A stretch of 64,000 nucleotides of DNA from Schistocerca nitens (GCF_023898315.1 NC_064619.1:299560150-299624149); one strand, 5' to 3'; counted from the first letter of the stretch, positions 33,124 through 45,909 are shown. Translations and numbers: made by a program. Notes: a model not told the origin generated them from the sequence alone.

Positions 33124-33385
33124 AGGCTTATTTTCTGTTTGTCGACCGCCGTTTTTATTTTGAAATGACGGGTTTCGGGCAATGTCCCCCACCTTCACAT
33201 CGTATCTCATTGTTACAATGTAACCAGTCTTAACGGAATCATTACTTCAGTATATGACAGTGGACTGATAGTTCTGTTAAGATTAGTTGCTCTGTAACTA
33301 CGAGATATGATGTGAACATGGGCGACATTGCTGAAACTGGTCCTTTCGGACTTCAAACAGAGGTAGACAAACAGAGAATAAGCCT
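33124..33385. repeat. Inverted-repeat element with ~110-bp arms
   Basis: Left arm 33,124-33,236 begins AGGCTTATTTTCTGTTTGTC; the right arm 33,275-33,385 ends GACAAACAGAGAATAAGCCT. They pair imperfectly along their length, including ...TTCACATCGTATCTC/...TTCACATCATATCTC. No coding content; likely a MITE or foldback element. Confidence 0.75.
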
Positions 33386-33887
33386 TTTTTTATTTTAGAA
33401 GCTGCATCTATTTTTTCACATATATGAATTTCCAAATTTCACAGCTAACTTTCGGAGAATAAAGTACAATGGAAACTAAAATGTCACGAAAGTGCAAGGA
33501 ATTCTAGAAATTGCAAACTATGTTGAGCAATGGGTGCTTTTCAACTGCATAAGAGGGTGTCTGTCCACGTGGGTGGGAGTTCTGTATGACCTGTATTACT
33601 TATATTTCAGCCAGGTGAAGACAGTTGTTCGGAAATTTTCAACAGCAAATAAGAGACCATTTCTGCGTTCACAGATGGAACTGGAAAACCACAGAAAGTT
33701 GCCTAGGAGAGACAGAAAGGGAAAGATAAAAAAAAGGAAAAAAAAGGACAGTGATAGGCTGACTTCCCAAATGCAGGCGGAAATCACTATAAGAAATAGC
33801 ATACACTTATTTTATGTGCAAGCATGTCTACAGACCGGCGTTGATAATCTTAGTGCTCACGAGAGGAAGGCTTCAAACACTGTCTAC

Positions 33888-35310
33888 CGATCGGCCCACA
33901 TATGACAGGTCGCTTGTGTGCAACCTACAATGAACGACTTTTGAGATATTTTGGTTCAGCACCTTCCCAGTTTTGAGAAACCCGCCCTTAAAGTTCATGA
34001 CATACAATCGACTTAGAATTGAGGGAATCCATAGATAATTGAAACTGAGCACATTTCACCATCGTATAAGAGGTCAGCAAACACTTTTGTTCCTAGAAAA
34101 CGAGGAAAGAAATGTTAAGACTGCCCCTAACGCATCCATAAGGTACACGCTGGTGAACGAAAGCGTCGCTGGCGTAGCGAACAAGTCACTTGGCTAGGGG
34201 GCAGGGAACCCTCGTTCGATTCTCAAACGAATTCTGCATTTTTTTAAATTGTACATTGCATATAGAAGTTGATAGGAATAGGAAGGTTAATAAGGTAAGT
34301 AAACCAAGAACGAATAAAAACATGGTAGACAAAAATTTTTAACGACTTTGATTAGTAAAAGAAATTAAGATTTTAAGCTTTGCTGAATGAAAACAGCTCA
34401 ATAAAACTGCTGAGAATTTGTTACGAGTGACCTCAGACAGCTAACAGCGCTATGGTTGTTTGCAGTCAGGCTCGTGACAGAATTTTAGTTTGAGGATTCA
34501 AAATTGCAATGTTCTTTTCTGAAAAGTCGGAGCGAATTGCCCAACCTAACGGATGCAATAGCGATTCGTAGCATAATTCGTGATCTACTGTCAGCACCGA
34601 TTTTTCAGGCGATGGCATCGTATGTCTGGTACGAATAAAAATTCAATCCCTAAAAAACATTTTAAACGTAAGTCAAGTCTGTTTTTCGCCGAATCTTCTA
34701 GAGGATCAATAAAGTTGCGCGAAAATTGTATTTATTAGATGTTCTTGATGCGGAGAGTAAATTTGTTTCCACTGTTTACATGCCACGTACCATCCATGTA
34801 GTTGTTCGAAGGAAGCTGAAGACACATAACAGTGTGAGTGAAAAGCTGTTGTAAGGCGACCAGGATAAATTTTAAGGTTTTAATTCCGTACTAATCAAAG
34901 TCGTTTGAGAAATTTGCCTACCTTGTTATTATTCGTCATTGTTTCACTTGCCTTATTAACCTTCGTATTCCTACCAAATTCGATACCAAAAAATTTAATA
35001 AAAAACAGAACTCGTCTGGAAATCGAACACATGTTATCCGCTATCCAGACAAATGCTTTGGTCGCTACGGCAGCGGCGCTTTCGTCAGTTTACCCCTCGA
35101 TTTCTAAGAAAACATGGGTTTGCATATATGATGATGAAAAATATTCGGTTTTCAATTACCTGTCAGCTCAGTCTATTTTGAGTCGATTGAGCATACTGAA
35201 ATTTACTGGTGGTTGTCTCGGAAATAGGAAGGTGCCGAGCCAAAATATTTTGAAGTCTTTCATTTTAGGTTTTCCACACAAGCGACGTGCCAGATATGAG
35301 CCGAATCGGG
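33888..35310. repeat. Large inverted repeat, ~450-500-bp arms
   Basis: Left arm about 33,888-34,385, right arm about 34,863-35,310, spacer about 480 bp. Reverse complementing the right arm gives blocks in the same order as the left: GTCGCTTGTGTG, ATATTTTGG.TC.GCACCTTCC, CAATCGACT, GAAAGCG.CGCTG.CGTAGCGA, GTTCGATT, GGTTAATAAGG.AAGT and CGACTTTGATTAGTA. Identity is perhaps 70-80% with indels. Both arms hold a tRNA-like patch (34,165-34,230, and 35,030-35,095 on the minus strand). The 148-codon frame at 34,905-35,351 lies in the arm and is not regarded as a gene. Class unknown. Confidence 0.85.
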
Positions 35311-36964
35311 TGGCCTTGGCTGAGGCCTTACCCTTGTCAGTGACATACTGATAATGGTGAGTTTACAGTGCTTCAAGTTTTTGGAAAAAGGCATCTCAAA
35401 TGCTATACATTTCTGAATTAGAATTTCTTGCACATTATGCTAAAGCCATTTAGTAATTTATTATTATTATTATTATTAAAATCGTATGCATCTGATGTAC
35501 GCTAATAGTAAGCGCGACGGCAAGTTATATTTGTGGTAGGAGAAAAGGGGGAATCTGAATGCTGGATGAATTCACGACTGGTAGATGTTCAACGTAAGTA
35601 AAATCGTCGAAGTCAGGTGTTCGGGCAAATCCCGCTAAGAATTGCATTTTTGGAATGTTTGGGAACTACAATTACTCAATTTGTGTTAATGAAAGAAGAT
35701 CACTCCTAAATCTTACCAAAGCAAAAGATCCCCACAAATATATCTGTTTCCAGTGGGAAAAGTGCCAGATCGCTGTAAAGTGCGACGAACGAACTTACAA
35801 GCTATCCAAAAATCCGTACTTACATTTTAATCCCCTTCTGTACTAAAACTACTGTCCACTGTTTGCAGTTAAAGCGAAGGCAGGACTGTTAAAGCTGTAC
35901 GCAGGACATTAACTTCAAAGGGTGATGAGCTGTAGCCATTACTTACAGCTGTGTAATTTTGGTGTCAAGCCGAAGAAGACTGTCACCGTAAATGTCTACC
36001 AACAAAGCGAAGCACATGCTAAAGTTAGTATGCTCTCCGAATTGCGATTATTTCGCGGCGAAAGAGGAGAGCTTGCAATCTTAGGGGAGGAGTATTTGGA
36101 ACACAGCAAACAAAGCGCGAATGAAAGAATGTCTGGTCTTGTCACGACTTTAGTAACTAATAAGACGTCTCCTTCCCAACATCTGTCGCGGCCGCTGTAA
36201 CCTCTCACTGGGCGGGCTACCCACTGTGCTCCGCTGCAAACTGCCGATATTAATTAAGGTCTGAACATTGTTGATTGCTTCTCCGTCCGGCTGGTTACAA
36301 GCTCTTTTAACAATCAAGCCTGAAAATGTATTCGTGAATTCTTTGGACTTTTCACAAGTTACGTTTCACGTTAATTTGTTTTATTCCTGCTTGTTTTTTT
36401 ATATATTTCATTTCATTAGGTCACCATTTAACCTTATGGATAACGTAATTTTAAATTTCTTTATATACATGTTAAATTGCACAGCGGCGACGTTTAAAAA
36501 ATTATCAGTATGTTCCACGTCCGACTTACGAAAAAATTCTGATCTTCCTGAATGTTTTCTTAGTTTTGTAGTTCGGTGTAGGGGACATTATACAAAGCCG
36601 TTTGAAATAAAACGAATTAATTGAAGTATCAGTCTCTCAGTTTACAGAGAGATCCGCTAAAGGAGATAGAGGTCTGCAGGGTGCTCAGTAGTAAGTAATT
36701 TGCAGATAAAAACCTCAGCTCATGCGGAAATCCGACAGTGTATCTGCGGATATCAGGAATAATAATTACTTTGTAAGTAAAAGTTAAAGGAGGGTGCCCA
36801 TAATGTTACTTTAAATAACTTTTCTCACGCTTTCGGGACGGATATCCACTGTATTAGCTTGAATACACATATCTTGGAGATAAATTGTGTGTTGCTGAAT
36901 GATGCAAGGCCTGAGGATGACGATAGGCCCATCTTACTGGTTTTCACCAACTCTGACACGTGCA
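35311..36964. other. No gene seen; (TTA)n at 35,458-35,478
   Basis: Several frames of 60-118 codons without recognisable domains. No repeat family identified apart from the short TTA run. Confidence 0.5.
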
Positions 36965-37450
36965 CCCCGCTGCCATCGTACCAGCAGCCGCCTTATTCTG
37001 AGATGTTCCTATGTAGTCTGCGAGTAACTGAAGTGCAGTTACCGAAAGCTGCCACGAAAACAACATGAATGCAGTTCTAGGATACGACATCCATCAGAAT
37101 CTTCGCTTCATTGTCTGACTCGTGTTTGAGCATCACGAAAGACAGAAATAATGTTGGATTAAATATTATTGCAAGTGCACAATGCAACGTTTATTACTTT
37201 GATTAGATTAGCATTTTAACACAAGTTAACATTGCGGTAAATTAAGGAACATTTGATAAAAGTAGTACGTGACTCACTCTTAACAGTAGGCAATATGAGA
37301 CGACAATTTTTTCAGTTTTTAATATGAATAGGTTTAGCTTTCCAATGTTGCAGAAATCTTCTTCTGAAAACTGCACCACCTTCACTTCATTAATTACGAA
37401 CAGCTTCTTTTAGGTTATGGAAAATATCGAGAATATGACAAGCTATGATG
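36965..37450 (+). repeat. R1 dispersed repeat, copy B
   Basis: Aligned with copy A across ACCAGCAGC..CCTTA, GCAGTTACCGAAAGCTGCCA, TTCTAGGAT, CTTCGCTTCATT.TCTGACT, TTAAATATTATTGCAAGTG and the GAGAATATGACAAGCTAT end. Diverged with indels; no coding capacity. Confidence 0.6.
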
Positions 37451-38098
37451 TACGACAGCAGGAACTTTAATAGTGGCAACTACTTATTTACAACATATAC
37501 CACACTGACCGTTTTACTGGCCTTCAAAGTAGCCACCAGCATTGTGGATAACCTGCTGCTAGCGATGGGGAAGTCGCAAGATACTCTTAGCAGCGCTCCT
37601 TGTGTTGGAAGAGTGGAGCAGCTATTGCCTGACGAACCTCTGTAAGAGTTCTGAAGGTATTCCATAAAATGTTTCCTTCATCTCAGGTATCGAGCTAGAG
37701 TCACAAGGGCTTAAGACCGGGAGTTTTGTGGGTGGTACAGCATTTTCCATCCCCATCAATCGAATGAATCAGTTACATCCTGCACCACATGCACCTGATC
37801 ACTGCCCGGCCAAGTCATGGGCGGGTCTTTCTTCTTCCTCTAAACTGTTCATTATTTGAAACACAGCCAGCAACCAGCTCCGATTCATATGGCGTAAGAT
37901 GAGACTGGTTTGTTCGATTGATGGGTCTGGAAAGTGCTGCAATATCTACTAAACTACCCCCTTGTGACTACAAGTCGGATCGTAAAGTGAAGAAAACACT
38001 TCATGGCATTCACTCCAGAATTTTTACAGAGATGGTCCAGACCAACTGCAAAATGATTTAGACAAGATATCACTATGGTGCGACAATTCACCCTAAAT
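37451..38098. other. No gene seen
   Basis: Anonymous; GGGCTTAAGACCGGGAGTTTTG (37,709-37,730 region) faintly recalls transposon flanks but nothing is readable. Confidence 0.45.
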
Positions 38099-38386
38099 CA
38101 GGGGTTCCCAATCTTTTCCTCTGACGTAACACTTTGAAAATGCTGGTATTTTGATGGAGAATCTTTATTTTGAAGGTCAGTAAAATTTTAAAAATGAGAA
38201 GAACTTTTATTACTCAGTAATTACTTTAATTTTAAATCTTACTAATAACACAGGTATAATAATAAAATTTTAAAAAGTGATTAGAATTGTCAGTATGTCG
38301 AAAAATCGCCATTTTGTTAAATGTTGTTAATAATTTTTTGCGGAGCACGTATCTGTTTCACGCGCAACACAGTTTGGGAAATCCTG
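38099..38386. mobile_element. hAT-type MITE, 288 bp
   Basis: The left end CAGGGGTTCCCAAT and the reverse-complemented right end CAGGATTTCCCAAA are hAT-like terminal repeats (11 of 14 match). Flanking 8-mers CCCTAAAT (38,091-38,098) and CTCTAAAT (38,387-38,394) form the expected 8-bp TSD with one mismatch. GGAGCAC near the right end is also typical. Non-autonomous, no coding capacity. Confidence 0.8.
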
Positions 38387-38519
38387 CTCTAAATAATGAC
38401 AGGTATGAAGTCATCCACATGAGTACTGAAAGGAATAGGCTAAATTTCAGTTTCTCGATAAGACACACACAACTAAACTCGGTAACTTCAACAAAATGCT
38501 GAGCAGTGTGAGATCAGCA

Positions 38520-38835
38520 TCGTATAGGATTGATGGAGGACATCGAGAAAGTTGAAAGAAGGGCTGCTAGTTTTGTACTATCGCAACTTTCTCCTCAGAC
38601 TGTGAAAATACATTTTTGGTGCCTACCTGCATAGGGAGGAACGATCGTTATAATAAAATAAGAGAAATCAGAGCTCGCGTGGAAAGATTTAGATGTTCGT
38701 TTTTCCTGCGCAGTGTTCGAGAGTGGAATGGTAGAGAAACAGCTTGAAGGTGGTTCGATGAACCCTCTGCCAGACACATAATAGTGAGCTGTAGAGAAAT
38801 CGTATAGATGTAGGTGCAGGTGCAGATTCGTCGGG
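38520..38835 (+). mobile_element. LINE2-type 3' end, second subfamily
   Basis: After frameshifts, RRAASFVLSQLSPQTVKIH-like and KIREIRARVERFRCSFFLRS-like residues then VREWN are readable, followed by a tail with GATGTAGGTGCAGGTGCAG. The SFF-R-x-VREWN block parallels FFPRTIREWN of LINE2 at 32.6 and 52.5 kb. 5'-truncated. Confidence 0.7.
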
Positions 38836-38922
38836 CAATAGACCACTCCACTCGCAACATCAACCCAGCCGCTGCTGCTAAGGATATCTTGAAGACCTCC
38901 ACATCGCTGGCAGCGGATTGTA

Positions 38923-40232
38923 CGAGGGTGAGTCAAATGAAAACCTTCAATTTGTAATAACAAATCGAAATTTCGCGCCGTTATCCTGTAAGTTGGCAAG
39001 CGTGCTACAAACAGCGTGCAGAATGGCCTGTAGGTGGCAGCATAGTCCAGATGCACACATACCGACGCAGTGTCAGTATAAAGATGGCCGCCCCACTTGC
39101 GACTTGCACCAGGGAAGAACAGCGTTCTGTTATTCGGTTTTTGCGTTGTGCAGGTGTGAAACCTGTTGAAATTCATCGAAGAATGAAGGTTCAGCACGGT
39201 GATGCATGTTTGTGACAGCAGCATGTCTACGAATGGAGCAGGAAGTTCGCAAATAGTGTGACTTCAGTGGAAGATGCTTCTTGTCCAGGTCAGGCACAAC
39301 TTCTTGTGATTCCACAGAACATTGCAGCAGTTGAAGCCATAGTGGAGGAAAACCGCCGGGTGACACTGAATGACACTGCAGCATGTTCACTGATTAGTCA
39401 TGGCTCAGCACACCACATTGTGCATGATGTGCTCCAGTTTCACAAAGTGTTTGCAAGATGGGTGCCACGGCAGCTGACTCCTGAAGTGAGAGAACGACGT
39501 GTTGATGCTTGTGAAGAACGTTTTCGGCGCTTTGAACGAGACGGTGATGGCTTCCTTTCAAGATTCGTCACTGGGGACGAAACCTGGGTTCACTTCCATC
39601 AACCGGAAACGAAGAGAGCGAGCAAGGAATGACGCCATTCCTCATCACCAAAACCAAAGAAGTTTCGAACAGAACTATTAGCAGGGAAGGTTACACTGAC
39701 TCTCTTTTGGGACGAAAAAGGCGTCATTTTGGAGCATTACGTGGCTAGAGGGACCACTGCCACCAGTGCATCATACACAGATCTCCTAAAAAATCACCTG
39801 CGGCCTGCAATCAAATCAAAGCGGCATGGACTGCTGTCAGCAGGTGTCCTTATGTAACACGGCAATGCAAGGCCCCACACTGCCCGTACAACAGTTGCAA
39901 CAATCACAGACCTGCATTTTGAGTGTTTTCCTCATCCACCATACTCACCAGACTTTGCCCCAAGTGATTTCCGTATGTTTGGATCACTCAAAGACGCAAT
40001 GGGAGAGAAGAAGTTCCGTTCTGATAAAGAGGTATGCCACGCGGTGCATGAGTAATTGAGCGGACTATCAACAGAATTTTTTTCTAAAGGAATTTATGCA
40101 CTTAGAAAGCGTTGGAGGACTTACATTGAGGGGTGGGGGAGATTAAGTTGAAAAGTGATACAGCTTTGTACCACTTTTGCCCAATAAATAGTATTTAAAA
40201 AATATTTAAGGTTTTCATTTGACTCACTGTCG
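38923..40232 (+). mobile_element. Mariner transposon, second family, dead
   Basis: Ends: left CGAGGGTGAGTCAAATGAAA; right, reverse complemented, CGACAGTGAGTCAAATGAAA; two differences over 25 bp. TA at 38,921-38,922 and 40,233-40,234. Length 1,310 bp. The termini resemble the 5.5 kb fragment more than the intact 12.4 kb mariner. Confidence 0.95.
39084..40151 (+). pseudogene. Mariner transposase with four nonsense codons
   Basis: One reading frame runs the full 355 codons from ATG 39,084 (MAAPLATCTREEQRSVIRFL) to TGA 40,149-40,151 with no frameshift, but contains four in-frame stops: TGA at 39,213, TGA at 39,630 (where mariner has the Trp of EWRH), TAA at 39,855 and TAA at 40,053. Intact marks: ARWVPRQLTPE, VTGDETWVHFHQPE (first Asp), HPPYSPDFAPSDF (third Asp). 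The second Asp block reads HGNARPHTA, so the catalytic Asp is Gly. Damage is by point changes only, suggesting an old insertion decaying neutrally. Confidence 0.95.
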
Positions 40233-40255
40233 TACTCAATGCTGGTGACTACTCT

Positions 40256-40347
40256 GGAGGATAGTAAGAGTTTGAAACATGTTCTTATTTTATAGAAGTT
40301 GGGAGGATAGTAAGAGTTTGAAACATGTTCTTATTTTATAGAAGTTG
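40256..40347. repeat. 46-bp perfect tandem duplication
   Basis: The unit beginning GGAGGATAGTAAGAGTTTGA occurs at 40,256-40,301 and again at 40,302-40,347 without differences, between the mariner end and a SINE-B. A recent replication slip or repair event is likely. Confidence 0.95.
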
Positions 40348-40364
40348 TAATAGTTGCCACTATT

Positions 40365-40599
40365 GGTTGTTGGTTGGTTTGGGAAAGGAGACCAGACAGC
40401 GTGGTCATCGGTCTCATCGGATTAGGGAAGGATGGGGAAGGAAGTCGGCCGTGCCCTTTCAGAGGAACCATCCCGGCATTTGCCTGGAGCGATTTAGGGA
40501 AATCACGGAAAACCTAAATCAGGATGGCCGGACGCGGGATTGAACCGTCGTCCTCCCGAATGCGAGTCCAGTGTCTAACCACTGCGCCACCCCGCTCGG
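40365..40599 (-). mobile_element. SINE-B
   Basis: Head at the right (GGGTGGCGCAGTGGTTAG on the minus strand), body with AAATCGCTCCAGGCAAATGC, and a CCAACCAACAACC tail at the left. The 14-bp TSD TAGTTGCCACTATT lies at 40,351-40,364 and 40,600-40,613. Confidence 0.95.
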
Positions 40600-40619
40600 T
40601 AGTTGCCACTATTCTAGTT

Positions 40620-40850
40620 CCAAAGCAAGTATTAAACTGTGGTCATTGTAGGCGTCTAGGAACTTATTATATGGGATGAGAGTTACGAGGTCCGACTTGC
40701 AGCAGACGAAAATTCAGTGCAGGGGCAAACATACTGACGAAAGTCCAACGTAGGGAACGGTTAAAATTTCTTTACAAGATTTTAATATCCGTGCATGGCG
40801 GATAAGAGAAATGTGGGTGCGGACAGCGTTTCTCTTAACTGTGTAGATCT
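40620..40850 (+). repeat. R1 dispersed repeat, copy C
   Basis: It matches the end of copy A: GAGAGTTACGAGGTCCGACT / AAGTTATGAGTTCCAACT, GCAGCAGAC, GATTTTAATATCC and GCGGATAAGAGAAATGTGG / GCGGATAAAAGACCTGTGG. The earlier part of the repeat is absent here. Confidence 0.55.
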
Positions 40851-41987
40851 CTACACGGCCACTACTAATAAACTTGTGAGTAGCAGTTGGTGGAAAATAA
40901 ATCCTAACGGTAACCGCACGACATTAGACGCACCTGCGCGCATTTAACAGCGGTACGTGGGAAATCTATTTGTCCGGCACGATCCTTATTGCACCAGTAG
41001 ATGCGTAACAGCGGGAGCAGCAATAAACGCGGCGGCGTGCTGGTGAGGAGCCATAAAGCGGACGCCCGAGCCGGACAGTGGGAGCCAAGGCCGGCGGCGG
41101 TGGGGGGCAGCTGAGCGAGACGCTCCCTGCCCTACACGGACGCCGGCCGGCCGTACCAGCCAGTCCGACACTGCCACGTTTCGGATCAAGTCTCGGCTAC
41201 TGCTTCTGACGACGGGAATATGAAATGTCGCCCGCGTGTACGTGATCTGCGAGTATTTCTCATTACCTCGTGCAACCGTGCGTTGGCGGTGTCTCAAATC
41301 CACAGTTATATTCGACAGTCTTTGTAGTTCGTCAGCAGCTGCAGTCTTCCTTAAGCCTCATTTACGCGATCGACTTCTTGTCTCAACTATCCGAGACGAG
41401 TTAGTCTATTGCAGCGCCCCTGTCTTTTGCTATCGTCTGTTTGGTGTGGTCATTTTCGTTTAGACTTCGGCTCTAAAACTGTGTATGGTGTGACTGGTGT
41501 CTACCGCGCAGGTAGTGAAAGTGAGGTTTTGAGGGACCGTTCTTACGAAAAGAAATCTCTGAGTATAGTAACGAAATATCGGAACAAACGATATATAATA
41601 GATCTGTTATTATTCGTTATCCGTCCTGAACTGAGTTCAATTTAATTAAAAATAATTACATCTGATGTGTCTCGCTTTCACTTATAAACCGTCTTCCGTA
41701 GTTATTCTGCAAACTGGATATATACGTTTGTACATTTTTGGTTATTTTATGTTAAAAACAGCGTTTTTTTAAATAAAGTTGGTGTGCAAGTCACTTACGG
41801 TGTTCCTTTAAACATTCTGGCCCTTCCCTCCTTGCTAGCAACGACTGACGTCGAAAGACTTCGTTTCACTTTTGCACTTCGCAATTTTTGCCATTCCGCA
41901 GTATTTCTTGCGCTGCGTTATTTACGCTTCACTTCCTCGCAGTAAGTGTTTATGTCTGTTTTCTTTATTTTCGCCCACTTTGTCAGT
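40851..41987. other. Non-coding stretch with a GC/CpG-rich island
   Basis: Bases about 40,985-41,180 are GC-rich (GGCCGGCGGCGGTGGGGGGC). Just left, 40,924-40,939 carries TTAGACGCACCTGCGC, which recurs exactly at 51,763-51,778 beside another GC-rich island. Promoter or enhancer function is possible but unproven; the rest is anonymous. Confidence 0.4.
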
Positions 41988-42178
41988 TCAAATGGCTCTG
42001 AGCACTATGGGACTTAACTTCTAAGGTCATCAGTCCCCTAGAACTTAGAACTACTTAAACCTAACTAACCTAAGGACATCACACAGATCCATGCCCGAGG
42101 CAGGATTCGAACCTGCGACCGTAGCGGTCGCGCGGTTCCAGACTGTAGCGCCTTTAACCGCTTGGCCACCACGGCCGG
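41988..42178 (-). mobile_element. SINE-A
   Basis: Complete copy, head at the right. The 12-bp TSD CACTTTGTCAGT lies at 41,976-41,987 and 42,179-42,190. Confidence 0.95.
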
Positions 42179-42206
42179 CACTTTGTCAGTCTTGCCGACC
42201 TATGAA

Positions 42207-43697
<1,491 letters not shown>

Positions 43698-43904
43698 GCC
43701 GGCCGAAGTGGCCGTGCGGTTAAAGGCGCTGCAGTCTGGAACCGTAAGACCGCTACGGTCGCAGGTTCGCATCCTGCCTCGGGCATGGATGTTTGTGATG
43801 TCCTTAGGTTAGTTAGGTTTAACTAGTTCTAAGTTCTAGGGGACTAATGACCTCAGTAGTTGAGTCCCATAGTGCTCAGAGCCATTTGAACCATTTGAAC
43901 CATT
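43698..43904 (+). mobile_element. SINE-A
   Basis: Complete copy: GCCGGCCGAAGTGGCCGTGC head, B box near 43,761-43,771 (GGTTCGCATCC), tail with two GAACCATTT units. The 12-bp TSD TGTAATGATGGA lies at 43,686-43,697 and 43,905-43,916. Confidence 0.95.
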
Positions 43905-44069
43905 TGTAATGATGGAAGATAAGTAAAAATTATATTGGTGACCAAGGCTAGTGTATTTCTACCCAATGCTGAAGATTGTCACAGATCTACTAGCACACTT
44001 CTTGTCTAAAGTGATAAAATATTTTCGTTACATATGTGTTTAAATTTTATGGTGATTCAAACATGTCTC

Positions 44070-44240
44070 TTGATGCCAGTTAAAGAGCTACTTTATTGAG
44101 AAATAGGTGCTCCAAGTTTTCGAAGCTGCCAACGGCCGGGAGAGCGGTGTGCTGACACCATGCCCCTCCCTACGGCATTCGTATGGCGCCACAGGGCAGA
44201 GGATGACATAGCGCAGTCCTCTGGGACTGCTCGCGAGGCT
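44070..44240 (+). mobile_element. SINE-D fragment
   Basis: It begins near GAGCTACTTTATTGAGAAAT and contains GGCCGGGAGAGCGGTGTGCT, CATGCCCCTCC and GGCAGAGGATGACATAGCG. The first blocks match the 13.8 kb SINE-D downstream of its head; the head is missing. Confidence 0.7.
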
Positions 44241-44663
44241 AACTTTGTTAATGGACTGAAACACTTTCTCTAGCACCAACAACTTACAGAGCTGCAGCAG
44301 ACACGGGTCACGTGACATATGGTGCTCACAGCAGGTTGGTTTTGTGAGAAGATACCTTGCACGCTGACGCATGGAACGGGGATGACTCAGACAATGAGTG
44401 CCAAACGCACAGCTGTCATTGCAGTAACTCATTTTCAATAGAAAAAGTCAGGGGAAGTCTATCAGTCAGTTGCGACCATTGCGGCATAATTGCATTGCAG
44501 GAAACTTCATATTTTGTAAAATAAATGATGGGGATTGTCAAGCGTAGGTATATCATTAAGTACGAAAAATTTCAGTGCTGTATAGCAGATTTTGTAGCTC
44601 GCAAGTCAGTCAGTCGGCGCTTAAGCTGAACCGGACAAAATATTCATGTAAGCCATTATCTTA
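44241..44663. other. No gene seen
   Basis: Anonymous sequence between SINE-D and Tc1-a. Confidence 0.5.
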
Positions 44664-45732
44664 ACATATCTAATCAAAAGTATGAAGACGTTTTTAGCAT
44701 TCCCCTTTATAATTGCTTGAACTCTGCTCGGGACACTTTCACTGAGGTCTCTGAATGTGTGGACGAATGGCATTTCACACGTCCTCAAGAGCCGTAACAG
44801 GAGAAAACGGTGATGATACACGCTAGGGGTCTAGAGCCGGGTCGTTGTTCTAATTCGCCCACATGTGTTCCAGTGGCTTCGGGGTGGGGCTCTGGGCATG
44901 GCAGGCCAGCCCATTTCAGGAATGCTGTGGTTCACAAACCATTTCACACAGATGCTACTTTGTGACAGGGTGCCTCTTCTCCGAACTGTTCCTTCATTGT
45001 ACACAATACTGTAATACGTGTTCGTATCATGTTGCAATCAGCGTTTTCATACGTGCAATAACGAAACTACAACCTAGCCACGAAAAACCCACCACTCCGT
45101 AACATCACAACCTCTGCACGCCACTGTTGGCATTACACATGGTGGCAGGATAACGTTCTGCAGGCATTCGTCAAAGCCAAAACTTTCCATCCGACTGCCA
45201 CGAGGTACAACGTGATTCGTCACTCGTTTCGAGGCATCCACTGCCCAGTGGCGTCACCCTTTACACCACCTCAAGCGCCGCTTATTATTAACTACGGAAA
45301 TGTGTGGTTTATGAGCAGCTGTTCGATGATTGTACCCTATTGTTTTGACCTCCCTACACACCGTCATTGTGATAGCTGGATTACTGCTAGCATTTTGGAT
45401 CTCATGAGTGACCCCTTCAGCTGATTTCACGAGATTTTTTTTATGACCACCCTCCACAATGCCCGACAGTTTCTGTCCTTCAGTACATGAGGTCCGCCAG
45501 GCCTCGCTTTCGCTGTAGTAGTACCTTCGCGTTTTATCTTCATTATCATGTCACCAACGATCGCCTTGGGTAGCTTTAAAAGCGTTGAAGTCACTGAGCT
45601 CTTCTGACGGAGCTCTGCTATCAGCGCAACACTCGCCGCCTCCTTTTACACCGGCCGATGTGCCTCTCGTGATATCTAGCGGCCGGTTGCGCGTTACATC
45701 GGGATATCCAAATACTTTTGATCAGATAATCC
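44664..45732 (-). mobile_element. Tc1-a transposon, decayed
   Basis: The left end CATATCTAATCAAAAGTATG and the reverse-complemented right end GGATTATCTGATCAAAAGTA are eroded versions of the 8.7 kb Tc1-a ends. The transposase is broken into short minus-strand pieces, such as AAHKPHISVVNNK (compare AAHKSHISIVDAK in the 8.7 kb copy) and RRGTLSQSSICVKWFVNHSI then PEMGWPAMPRAP. No catalytic residue can be placed with certainty. Boundaries are approximate. Confidence 0.75.
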
Positions 45733-45909
45733 ATTAAACTTTATTTATAAGCCCCCCAGCGATTTTTCCTGTCCGTATGTGAATGTTGATCTCAAGAACT
45801 ACTGCAGGGATTTTGATAAGGATTTCACTAATAGGTAGACCGATTCACGAGGAAGATTTGTGTATATAATTTATTACCGCCACGCCAGATAAGTTGCCTG
45901 GTCGTAGAT

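Noticed and set aside
33492..33905. 137-codon plus-strand frame
   Set aside because: It has a Lys/Arg-rich low-complexity centre from an A-rich run and no domain; it ends inside the inverted repeat.
34905..35351. 148-codon frame with a hydrophobic N-terminus, looks like a small membrane protein
   Set aside because: It lies almost wholly within the right arm of the 33.9-35.3 kb inverted repeat; the other arm does not keep the frame, and the composition is that of AT-rich repeat DNA.
38595..39224. 209-codon minus-strand frame
   Set aside because: It is antisense to a LINE2 end and the 5' part of the second mariner; no domain of its own.
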